NCBI GenBank assembly: GCA_009733575.1 | Contig: ML770109.1 | Location: 1-19,395, forward strand | Length of the DNA: 19,395 nt | Direction: 5' to 3' | Source: Gymnopus androsaceus JB14 | Taxonomy: Eukaryota > Basidiomycota > Agaricomycetes > Agaricales > Omphalotaceae | Shown: piece after piece, positions 1 through 9,144 of the stretch | Position numbering within the stretch: the first letter of the stretch is position 1 | Layout of the letters: the number at the start of each line of letters is the position of its first letter | The notes under the pieces: model-generated | What the model was told of the DNA's origin: nothing | The model's input: the letters and a program-made list of their open reading frames with translations, nothing else | The model's database searches: none | Made by a program: the position numbers and the translations under genes

Positions 1-92
1 TCGAAATACCCATAGATCAAAGCAAGTATACTACGTCGGCCTTTTTGAAGACTGACGCAGTGAAAGTGGAAGTCGTACTGGTGAAGGGCTGA
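1..92 (+). CDS. Possible 3' end of an unknown protein, cut by the window edge
   Basis: The frame starting at base 3 is open for 29 codons and ends at TGA 90-92, with the terminal residues KVEVVLVKG. It is short and could be chance. It is listed because the alternating charged and hydrophobic residues look protein-like and the frame is open from the window edge. No domain or family is recognised. Sequence to the left of the window would decide. Confidence 0.22.
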   Translation, partial: EIPIDQSKYTTSAFLKTDAVKVEVVLVKG

Positions 93-786
93 TGTCTACA
101 GTCAGGGACTCTCATCCTCAGTACGAGTACCGAAAAAGATTGCTTCAGCGAGGAAATGTGTGAACGAAATGAGTTCCAGATCTACCTTTCTTTCTTTGGG
201 GTTATGCGTTCCCTCTCTTTATTACATCTCATCACTCCTCTCTTGCCTCGCGTTACATCTCACTGCTACCCTCCCCTTTTCCATCACTCTTAACCTCTTT
301 TATCGACACTGAAACCATACCTACCCATATGCACCCTGCTTCGATACCGATATCGATAATGTATTTCACTGCTCCCTGGTATGCGCTATGGTGGACGCCC
401 CTATCCATGCATGTACCTACCTCATCAAACATGCAAAACCCTTCCCTGCCTTGCTCGTTCTGAATGCACACACACACCGACCTGCGACGATGGCCACTAA
501 CTTCTAAGCCATCCGCTCCTATATACGTATAGATTGGGAGAAACAAAGAGAGAAGAGCTTTACTACATGTTGTGCTTATGTCTGATACATGTCTATGTGC
601 AGCGTAGCTACACACTAGTGCATGTACTACTACATACCTATACTCAAGTACCGTTAATGTCACTGCCAAAGTCCCAACTATCACGAAATCTTTAACCTGC
701 CCTCAAGACATGTGGACGGCGACGTGGGAAATCTGACAAAGTTAATTGTCCCTTGACTATCAACCACCATCATCTCTTCTTCGACA
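93..786. other. Intergenic region upstream of the NLR gene; no supported gene
   Basis: A minus-strand open frame of 143 codons (684-253) has low-complexity, cysteine/valine-rich composition and no recognisable motif, so I do not call it. The last 60 bases before the NLR start are pyrimidine-rich (clusters such as CCACCATCATCTCTTCTTC), which is typical of a fungal promoter and 5' leader. No clear TATA box is seen close to position 787. Confidence 0.4.
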
Positions 787-957
787 ATGTTTTCAAATGC
801 TCAAGGTTTTGGTATAAGTGGAGGAGAGTTCAACAATATTCAGGGAAATCAATACAACATTTCTATCAAGATCCCAAAATTTTGCATGTAAGTTTAACTT
901 TTAAATAGTAAAAAATGAACCAAGGTGACAAACTGACTATTTATATCTTAATCATAG

Positions 958-1660
958 GAAATCATTATGAGAAAGCTGACATACTCACAACAGGCATTTT
1001 ATGATGCAGGTGTGGGTATCAGGCTTGCTCGCAAGCCATGTAGTTCGGGCACAAGGGAACAAATTCTTTCTGACATTGAGAAATGGGCAACTAGCAAAAA
1101 CCCTTTTGATGCTCTTGGCTATTGGATGTGTGGGATGGCTGGGACAGGCAAAAGCCACAATTGCAATGTCTCTTTGCATGAGATTGAAAGAGAAAGGTCT
1201 ACTTGCTGGGAACTTTTTCTGTTCACCGCACAAGCCCAGAATGCAGAGATTACCAGATGTCTTCTTCCTACATTGAGCATAACCAGTGCAAGTCTCTGGA
1301 AATTTAAGCTTCACTGGTGAATATCATGCAAAAATCCTATCCATCGGGGATGCCAGGAGCAGCATCAAAAAACTTTAGTTCAGTCCATGGAGCATGCACT
1401 ATTATAATGGTACAAATAAATCATATAAACAACCAGTTCTTGTTGTGGATGCTTTGGATGAATGTGAAGAGCTCATGGTTTAAACCACTCATAATGAATC
1501 CAGAAGAAGAGAATTACCAAAGGAATCTGAAACTTTTCTCACAGTCGCCCAGAACAGTCGCCATCAGGACCCTTATTGATTGCAAGCAAACTTTGCACAA
1601 TCAGAGCCAGTCTTATATATCAAAAGTTTCTCTTACACAACTTGAAACGAAAGGTTAGTC
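958..1660 (+). other. NACHT NTPase module of the NLR gene
   Basis: The lead-in SSGTREQILSDIEKWA is the linker usually found before the P-loop in these proteins. Walker A is GMAGTGKS at 1132-1155. Immediately afterwards the frame shifts by one base (an apparent extra base near 1155), and the neighbouring frame continues with ATIAMSLCMRLKEKGLLAG and NFFCS, which is how the family continues. Walker B is PVLVVDALDECEE at about 1433-1471, in yet another frame, followed by a stop. A further frame gives RTLIDCKQTLHNQSQSYISK at about 1567-1626, where the sensor region and the segment after it are expected. At least three frame changes occur in 700 bases. A GTTAGT donor at 1654 may mark an exon end. 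Confidence 0.75.
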
Positions 1661-2994
1661 ACACCAGAAGAATACTCACCCCGCCCGTTCCCACGCCACA
1701 AATGCAACTGCCTGGACGAGTCTCTCACCTCAGCAGACACGGACACTCCAGCACCCCTACATCATTTTAATGGAAAGCGTCTTCATCTTATCAAGCAACA
1801 TTCGGACAACAGTGAAGGTGGCCCGCTATCTTACAAAGGCAAAAGCGACAAGACTGACGCATCACGACACAAGCTCACGCCAAAATCAGACTGCACCAAC
1901 TTTATGATGGATTTAAAGAAGCCATTTCAAGTGAAAATCCACATGAACATATCAGGAACGAAAGATATTCTCAATTCTCGCCACAGGAACACCCATCGTG
2001 ACCTCGCTACCCCTCGACAGCTTGTTCGCACAGACCGCGCGCTCGCTCTTGCAACTGCGGACGGACCCCATTGAACGCTCGCGCCACCACCTCCACTCAC
2101 CGCAACGCTGTTTTCACACCTTTCATCCGCCTCTTTTCCTGAACTATCTTCACCGTACACACCTCCGTCGCTCAAGCCTGACGGATCACCAACCACCATC
2201 TCCCGGAACGCGACCCTGCACTGTTTTGACATACATCCGGAACGCGCCGCCTCAAAATCCAATCATCCGCGACTTCTCCTCTCACACTATCACAGAACTA
2301 ACCCCCCACAGCGCGACGTCCCTCCTGTTGACCAGCCAAACGTTCAGCGAACATCAGCCAAACACCCTCCAACGTATGACCGCCTGCCAGTTTATGCCCG
2401 TTATCATTCTCATTACACACTGTGAAGATCGCACCGGCGCGCAACATCCTTACTACCCAACGCGCACGCGTCGACGACGTTCTCCTTCCACACCGACACC
2501 CGCGCGAGTACCTATCTAGGATTGAAGCCATGAGCATACTGGACCATTGCCACACACGTGGAGAAAGCTACCTTGACTCAATCTTAAAGTTAGTTTCAGT
2601 TCGCCAGTATACGCATTAAGTGAATAGAAAACTAACATGCGCTTTACAGAAATTCAAGATCGCTTGAGCGAAAAATCTACGTCCTACAGGCTGCTCACAC
2701 TCACCTCTTCCAACACCATTTCGACACCTACCGACCCCACGTCTGCCCAAGTCAGCCCGAGCACACCGCCACCCACCACCATCCCTCACTACCTCAGCCT
2801 ACACCGCTCCCCCTCTCTCCTCTACGGCACGCGGCCAGACCGCTCTTGCACATGTAACCCCGCCCCCACACTCACCGACACGCCGACCTGCGACCTCCCA
2901 CGGCTCAGCGCCAGCCAGCTCGGCCCCTACAGACGCCATGTAACCTATCGCCCGAACCGCGGCGTCCATCTCTTCGCGCAGCGGCGCGCCAAAC
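1661..2994 (+). other. Degraded middle (winged-helix/linker) part of the NLR gene, C-rich
   Basis: No continuous frame matches the family, but fragments in the expected order do. KTDASRHKLTPK lies at about 1847-1882. LHCFDIHPER lies near 2216-2245. REYLSRIEAMSILDH, followed by TRGESYLDSILK, lies at about 2506-2588. A good intron follows (2589-2649, GTTAGT...CTAAC...TTTACAG), then DRLSEKSTSYRLLTL at about 2658-2702. These resemble the segment between the ATPase and the WD40 array of Agaricomycete NLRs. Much of 1990-2990 is very poor in G on the plus strand: I count 64 C and 11 G in 2701-2820. The 173-codon open frame at 1998-2519 is most likely a by-product of this composition. Confidence 0.45.
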
Positions 2995-5853
2995 ATAGCC
3001 TTTTTCACAGTGATGAACCCAGGGATTGTGTCTTGGCGTCATATGACAACAACAGTCCAGGCGATCTGGATGCCACTACTGGTGCTCAACATGGGTGATC
3101 CTCCTGCAAGGTCATAATGGTGGTGTGAATTCGTTGCCTTTCCACAAGATGAGAACCACGAATTGTTCTGCCTAATGATGGAACAGTCAGGATCTGGGAT
3201 CCCACCACTGGCGTGCTCAATGGGACCTCTGCAAGGGTCATGATGATTATGTCTATTCAGCGCCTTTTCACATGATGAGACAGGATTGTGTCTGCTCTGA
3301 GACAAAACAGTCAGCGATCTGGGAATGCCACGACTCGTCGCTCAAATGGTGATCCTCTGCAAGGTCATGATAGTTATGTCATTTCAGAGCCTTTTTCACA
3401 TGATGGACCACAGGATTGTGTCTGCTCTTTTGGACAAAACAAATCAAGGATCTGGATGCACACACTGTGCCAAAGGGGTGTATCCCTCTGCAAGGCACGA
3501 TCATTTACAGCTATTCAGTGGCCTTTTCACATGATGAACCAGGATTGGTCGCTCTTTCTGAAAAAAGCAGATCTGATGCACTACTGATGCTCAAATGGTG
3601 ATCCTCTGCAAGGTCCATGTTGGGTATTGTGAATCCAGTAGCCTTTTTCACATGATGGAACCAGCGATTGTGTCTGGCCTTCTGACAAAGAAGTCAGGAT
3701 CTGGGATGCCTCACTACTGGTTTCAAATAAGTGACTCCTCTGCCAAGGTCAATGATGAGTTGGGTCAATCAGCTACCCTTTTCGCATGATGGCAACCAGT
3801 GATTGGGTCGCTCTGATCGCAAAACAGTTCAGGATCTGGGATGCCACTCACTGCATGCACAAAGCGGTGATCCTCATGCAAGGTCATGATGATATAGTCA
3901 ATTCAGTAGCCTTTTCACATGACGTAACAGGATTGGTATCTGGCCTCTGAGTGACAAAACAGTCAGGATCTGGATGCCACTACTGGTTCTCAAATGGTGA
4001 TCTTGCAAGGTCATGATGAGTTATCAATTAGTAGCCTTTTCAATGAGGGTCAGATGATGTTCTGGCTCTCCATGACAAAACAGTCAGGATCTGGGGCCAC
4101 TACTGGTGCTCAAATGGGTGATCCTCTGCAAGGTCATGATGACTTGGGTCCAATTCAGTTAGCCTTTTCACATGCATGGAACCAGGATTGTGTCTGGCTC
4201 CTGACAAAACAGTCAGGATCTGGGATGCCATCACTGGTGCTCAAAGTGGTGATCCTCTGCAAGGTCATGTTGGTATGGAATCAGTAGCCTTTTCACATGA
4301 TGGAACCAGGATTGTGTCTGGCTCTGATGACAAACAGTCAGGATCTGGGATGCCACTACGGTGCTCAAATGGGTGATCCTCCTGCAAGGTCATGTTGGTT
4401 TGTTGAAATTCAGAGCCTTTTCACATGATGGAACCAGGATTGTGTCTGGCTCTGGAGACAAAACAGTCCAGATCTGGGATCCACTACTGGGCTCAAAGGG
4501 TGAGTCCTGCATGAGGATTCATGATGGTAGGTCCGTTCAAGTAGCTTTTTACATGATGGAACCAGGATTGTGTAATGCTCTTCTACAAAACAGTCAGATC
4601 TGGATGCCACTACTGTTGCCAAATGGAGTGATCCTTTGTCAAGTCATTTGAATGGTTATGTCAATTCCAGTAGCCTTTTCACATGAGGGGCCAGGATTGT
4701 GTCTCCTCTCATGACAAAGACAGTCAAGGATCTGGGATGCACTACTGTGCTCAGAATGGCGTGATCCTCTGCAACGTCATGATGCGTCAGTCAATTCAGT
4801 AGCCTTGTCACATGGATGGAACCAGATTGTCTGCCTCTTCTGACGAAACAGTCAGGACTGGGATGCCACTAATGGTCTCAATGGTGATCCTCTGCAAGGT
4901 AAGGATGGGTGTTGTGAATTCAGTAGCTTTTCACATGATGGAACAGGATTGTTCTGGCTCTTCTGACAGAAAACAGTCAGAATCTGGGAAGCCACTTACT
5001 GGTGCTTAAAGGGTGATCCTCTGCAAAGTCATGATGATGGGTCGGTCAGTAGCCTTTTCACATGATGGAACCAGGATGGTGTCTGCCTCTGGAGACAAAA
5101 CAGTCAATTGGATCATGGGCATGTATCTGCAGTCATATCTAGTAGCTTTCACATGATGGAACCGTGTGTCTGCTCTTCTGACAAAACAGTCAGAATCTGG
5201 GATGCCATACTGGTGCTCAAATGGTGATCCTCTGCAAGTCATGATATTGGTCTGTCAGTAGCCTTTCACATGATGGAACCAGGATTGTGTCTGGCTCTGC
5301 TGACAAAACAGTCAGGATCTGGGATGCCACTACTGGTGCTCAAATGGGTGATCCTCTGCAAGAGTCATGATGATTGGGTCAATTCAGTAGCCTTTTCACA
5401 TGATGGAACCAGGATTGTGTCTGGCTCTTCTGACAAAACAGTCAGGATCTGGATGCCACACTGGTGCTCAAATGGTATCCTCTGCAAGGTCATGATGATT
5501 GGTCAATTCAGTAGCCTTTCACATGATGGAACAGGATTGTGTCTGGTTTCTGACAAAACAGTCAGGATCTGGGATGCATCACTGGTGCTCAAATGGGTGA
5601 TTCTCTGCAAGGTCATGATGATTATGTCAATTCAATAGCCTTTTCACATGATGGAACCAGGATTGTGTCTGGCTCTTCTGACAAAATAGTCAGGATCTGG
5701 GATGCCACTACTGGTGCTCAAATGGGTGATCTTCTGCAAGGTCATGATGATTATGTCAATTCAGTAGCCTTTTCACATGATGGAACCAGGATTGTGTCTG
5801 GCTCTGATGACAAGACACTCAGGATTTGGGATTCCACTTTTGATTCTCCAATG
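2995..5853 (+). repeat. Tandem WD40 array, about 23 units of 129 bp (43 codons)
   Basis: The unit reads GHDDYVNSVAFSHDGTRIVS, then GSSDKTVRIWDATTGAQMGD and PLQ, a standard WD40 repeat with the terminal IWD. The D-strand anchor of successive units starts near 3064, 3190, 3313, 3440, 3570, 3697, 3832, 3966, 4086, 4215, 4340, 4469, 4595, 4726, 4853, 4980, 5107, 5190, 5312, 5442, 5562, 5691 and 5820. The true period is 129 bp, as in the clean 3' units, but spacings elsewhere run from 120 to 135 with one of 83. Units are almost identical at DNA level. The two to three units before 5820 are uninterrupted, whereas those before about 5280 have frequent single-base losses, often in GGG, CC or TTTT runs. 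The last unit (5820) is divergent, as terminal propeller blades often are. Confidence 0.9.
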
Positions 5854-6153
5854 AATAACACACTCACAGATCACACTGAGTCATTGCAAGGTAGTGTTTC
5901 TGTGTTTCTGTGTTTCTGTCTATGCTTGATTTTTAACTTATTCTGTCTAGCACACAATAACTGGAATCTGTCAAGTCATGGATGGATCACCTTTCCAAAT
6001 TGTCCTCATTGTATAATTTGGATTCCTCCTCAGTTTCGAAAACCCTTGTGGAGGCCTCGGAATTTATGCATTATATCTCGGGTAGGATACACTAAGTTAT
6101 CCTTTGCAGATCATGTAAATGGCAAGGAATGGTTTGATTGCATTAATGAATGA
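5854..6153 (+). other. C-terminal exon region of the NLR gene with a 60-nt intron
   Basis: After the last WD40 unit the frame reads NNTLTDHTESLQ, then meets a canonical intron, 5891-5950 (GTAGTG...TTTTAAC...TCTAG). The intron is a multiple of three, so the frame stays open whether or not it is spliced. It contains a short tandem run of TTTCTGTG units. Exon sequence resumes with AHNNWNLSSHGWITF, CIIWIPPQFRKPLWRPRNLC and ends FADHVNGKEWFDCINE. The pattern W-L-x-x-x-GWI ... WIP-x-x-x-R ... PRN ... is the conserved tail of Agaricomycete WD40 NLR proteins. This part is intact and supports the gene's 3' boundary at 6153. Confidence 0.7.
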
Positions 6154-6586
6154 CTATTCTAAGAACTGTTTATTTTTTCCTGTAAGTACTCTAGCACTAG
6201 TTTCTCACACTCTGTTTGACAGTCCCCTTGTCAAGTCATTACCCTTCAACATCCCTAGTCACAAGAAACATTGACTGGACCTTTTGGTCCAGAGGGTTTT
6301 TCTCATTTTTTTTTGTCACTTCTATCAAAGCTTCTGTTAGTCTTGAGATGGTCGTTTTTAATTTACAGGTTCTGTGTCTATTTTAATACTCACTGAAAAT
6401 GCCCAAACCCCATTTGGTTCCTCATTTGCCTTATATACACCATTGTATGTCAATTGGAGCCCTTACATTTTTACATTTCACCAGTTGAGTTGTTTCCTCC
6501 TTATCCCATTAGTGTCTTCATGCTTGAAAGTTGCAAAATCATTACATGCTACTGTAATTGCAGTGTTTTCACCTAAGGGTTTATTA
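6154..6586. other. 3' flank of the NLR gene; no gene seen
   Basis: This stretch is AT-rich and non-coding. It holds a perfect 7-bp inverted repeat with a four-base loop (CTGGACC-TTTT-GGTCCAG, 6275-6292) followed by T runs. That would look like a bacterial terminator but has no such meaning in a fungal nuclear genome. A 117-codon open frame here begins with GTG and has no protein-like features. Confidence 0.4.
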
Positions 6587-7143
6587 CTATGGTTGTCAGG
6601 GATCTTCGATCAACAGGGATCTTCCGATTTCCAAAAAATGCTCGATTGCGAGCATTTGGGTCATTCTCAGCCTCTAGCCTTTTCTGTAGATGTTATTTTA
6701 ATGTCATTCTACTTGATTATCTACTAAAAGTAAGGTCTCTCTGAAGGACTAGTGAATAAAAGACAAAAACACCAAATGATTTGAGTGTAATTTAGCATCA
6801 AACAGCAAGGAACAGGACAAAAATGTATAGAAACTGCTGGTCCAAGTATATAGGCAGTTAAATACGGTTCTTTGGATTTCTCATCCCAAATTTCTTGGCA
6901 ATCCATTAGGATTCCAAGTCTTCGATGAGCAAACAAAAGTGATAAGAGGTTCCAGCGGAAGATCCTTGTTTTTACTCGGTCACTGCCCGACGCTTCAACT
7001 ACCCCACAGAAGCACCTCAAAGTCAGGGGGTAAGGGTTTGAAAGCACTCTGATTCTAAGTGTTAACTCAGATTTTTAACCCGGTAAGTTTTCATAAAGTT
7101 ATCCACGATTTTTGAAAAATCGGAAGATCCCTAACAACCATAG
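6587..7143. mobile_element. MITE-like non-autonomous DNA transposon, 557 bp, with TA target duplication
   Basis: The left end CTATGGTTGTCAGGGATCTT (6587-6606) matches the reverse complement of the right end CTATGGTTGTTAGGGATCTT (7124-7143) at 19 of 20 positions. The inverted similarity continues with CCGATTT on both sides. The left arm carries a small internal duplication of the AGGGATCTT motif. TA dinucleotides flank both ends (6585-6586 and 7144-7145), the target-site signature of the IS630/Tc1/mariner superfamily. No transposase is encoded. The largest open frame inside (7047-6724, minus) has no recognisable domain. I infer a deletion derivative mobilised in trans. The superfamily assignment rests only on the TA duplication. 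Confidence 0.75.
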
Positions 7144-7145
7144 TA

Positions 7146-7766
7146 AGGAGATTTTCTATCCTAAGGTCTTAAACCTTATTGAGGGCAATTTAAGTTGTAA
7201 TTAAGGGTACAAAAAATTCCAAGAAATTACTATTTCAGGCATTGCAGGGTCACTAAAAGATCTTTGCTACTCCATATAATCATCCCCAGAGCCTTTGAGT
7301 TCATTGTCATCAGACCCCTCACCCAAATACTGTTCAGTTATGTATCACTAATTATAACAATTGCACAATGTCATACCTGTTTATTCTCCCTCAGGTTGTT
7401 CAAGCCCGAACTCAATCATCTATGAATTTGCTTAAACATTCATGTGTTACGTAGGTTGTTGGACTATGAACTACATATGAGCTGTTCAAAATTTTTGTCA
7501 AAGCTGCTGGGTGAAACTTTGATTAAAATCATTAGATCCCCACCAGCAGATCCCGCTTGCTGTTTACGGTCAACTGTTTATGGCCTTCTGTCAATAATCT
7601 GACACCTGCCATACAAATCTACTATACAGTACTACGCGATACTAGGTAGAAGGCTAATTCACTACAGCACTATGTGGAATGGGCCTCTACTATATGACAA
7701 AAAGCAAGTTCCAGATGTACTTACATATCCAATTTAAATGTATTTCTCTCTCATCATTAGTGATTT
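7146..7766. other. AT-rich spacer, no gene or element recognised
   Basis: Both strands are dense in stops. I see no tRNA-like, splice-framed or repeat structure of note. It may include decayed repeat sequence. Confidence 0.4.
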
Positions 7767-8222
7767 GCTGGCTTGTCCTGAAAGCCCCAAGCTGGTCAAA
7801 GCCGGGGTCCGGGCCTAGCTAAGCCATGAAAAGCTGGGCCAAGACTTTTGGCCTGGCCTGAGTTTTTGAAAGCTGTGAGCTGGGGCTCCAGGCCGGGGCT
7901 TTTCACCATGTGACCATATAGTAGGAGGGTATTTGTACAGCTGTAAGGACCAGTTTGACTCCAGTTTTATGCAAATGAGCACTATTTTCAAGCTTGCTCA
8001 ACCCTTTAAATCAATTTTCCCTTGTCTGTGACTTTGCTGATCCAAGTCAGCTTATTTTGGAAGTATTCCCACAGTGTCAATCTCCATTGTACATTCCCTT
8101 TTCTCTTCCTTTCCACTCTAACTCACAATTGTATCCTCATAGGCAAGGTATTTCATGTAAAGTACACTAAATATGACTTATGTTACAAAAATTTATACTC
8201 TGCTTCCCTATACAGAGAATGT
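7767..8222 (+). repeat. Dispersed repeat, left copy (3'-truncated)
   Basis: It begins GCTGGCTTGTCCTGAAAGCC and has a GC-rich head full of AAGCC and GGCC motifs, followed by an AT-rich body. The body 7927-8222 aligns without gaps to 10561-10856, with about nine mismatches in 296 bases. Similarity stops at about 8222, so the GC-rich tail present in the right copy is missing here. The 68-codon open frame inside (8022-8228) occurs in both copies, but its sequence looks like a by-product of the repeat rather than a protein. Confidence 0.85.
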
Positions 8223-8460
8223 GTATAGTGGTAGTGGCTAACGCCTCCAAGAGATTTGGCGCTTAGTAATTATGGGCACCTAAAATAAGTTAGCAAATTC
8301 ATAGATTTTTGTTTTGGTCTCCTTGTTTGCTGCGTATTCTCTCTATTTCAGGCCAAACATCAGTATAAATTACTTGTAACTTGAGTATACACCATCCATA
8401 ATCTAAAAATACATGTTCCACAATGCAATGATAGCAAACATATAGCAATTCCGAGTGAGT

Positions 8461-9144
8461 TCAATCAATTTCATAGTCTTCATCAAGGTCCATCTCTTTG
8501 GTCTCTGCTTCACCCTCATCCTCCTCCTCTTCCAGCCCTTCCACAGCTTTAATGCAATCTGCAACTGTCCTTCTGTTCTCCAAGAATAGTCCAATAACCA
8601 TTGTAAGTGTTTCCAGCAACTCCAGCTTGTTACCTCTGCACTTTGACTTCATGGGGACCTGGGCACGAGCAGGACTGAATGTGCGGTGCCAATTCAGCTG
8701 GAGAACAATATTGGCCTTGGTGAATTTCTTTGGGAAGGATTGAGGGTCGAGATGGATGGGATCAAGGGTGAGGATAGTCTGATAATCATTGGCTAATTTC
8801 TTCTGGTGTTTGGCATCCTGCCCCCACTTCTTGGCAACTGTCGAAAGGTCAGACTCTGCCTGTTGTTTCCGATTCTCTCTCTCTTCCCCGGCATTCATCT
8901 GTCTTCAAGCCACCTCCCTAAGAAACACGCAAGTTTTGGCATCCAACCCCTGAATGAACTTGCTGGTGTCATTCATCTTGTACATGACTGATGCATTATG
9001 CCACAAAAGTGAGGTATGCCCAGTGAATCTCCAGTTCCAACGCAGAATACCAAACACACTGTTGTTCAGGTCATTTGTAGTACAGGGTGACCGGGAACTG
9101 CTACCGTTGGAGGACAGACAACAGATGGTCCAGGAACCAAACAC
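8461..9144 (-). pseudogene. Unknown transposon-associated protein remnant with an in-frame stop
   Basis: One minus-strand frame runs from 9144 to the stop at 8461, interrupted by a single TGA at about 8905-8907 within FLREVA-stop-RQMNAGEE. The sequence on both sides is protein-like. The N-terminal part contains FGILRWNWRFTGHTSLLW. A charged, probably coiled region follows the stop (ERENRKQQAESDLSTVAKKW). Then comes LNWHRTFSPARAQVPMKSK, a segment type I associate with multi-copy hypothetical proteins of mushroom genomes. The protein ends in a strongly acidic tail (EGLEEEEDEGEAETKEMDLD). The TGA could come from CGA or TGG by one transition. Only the part below about 9060 is clearly of this protein. 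Function unknown; it lies between two copies of a dispersed repeat. Confidence 0.5.

Larger units (their letters stand above)
787..6153 (+). pseudogene. Broken NACHT-WD40 STAND (NLR-like) receptor gene
   Basis: Fungal NLR-like proteins of this layout are cytosolic sensors: WD40 repeats recognise a ligand, the NACHT ATPase oligomerises, and the N-terminus signals. Family knowledge links them to non-self recognition and heterokaryon incompatibility. The sequence shows, in order, a short exon 1 (787-887) with the typical start MFSNAQGFGISGGEFNN; intron 888-957 (GTAAGT...ATAG with a CTGAC branch); NACHT sequence with Walker A and B; a degraded middle part; about 23 WD40 units; a 60-nt intron at 5891-5950; and a C-terminal exon ending TGA 6151-6153. 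The coding frame changes repeatedly by one base, and exon 1 (101 nt) does not phase with exon 2 as given. No single frame spans it, so I call it a pseudogene. Uncorrected sequencing errors in an intact gene are the main alternative. Confidence 0.8.

Noticed and set aside
253..684. Minus-strand 143-codon open frame
   Set aside because: No domain, odd composition, no supporting splice or promoter signals; probably chance.
1998..2519. 173-codon plus-strand frame
   Set aside because: Best explained by the C-rich, stop-poor composition; NLR-like fragments occur in other frames of the same stretch.
3001..5853. CRISPR-like appearance of the regular 129-bp repeats
   Set aside because: The repeats are coding WD40 units with no spacers; the period equals 43 codons.
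6275..6292. Hairpin followed by T runs resembling a rho-independent terminator
   Set aside because: The window is eukaryotic nuclear DNA, where this structure does not act as a terminator; kept only as a note.
6724..7047. 107-codon minus-strand frame inside the MITE as a transposase
   Set aside because: No DDE-type motif or helix-turn-helix pattern is visible and it is too short.
7767..8228. Similar 68- and 100-codon frames in both repeat copies as a conserved gene
   Set aside because: Conservation is that of the whole repeat including non-coding parts, with no coding-type substitution pattern and no protein features.
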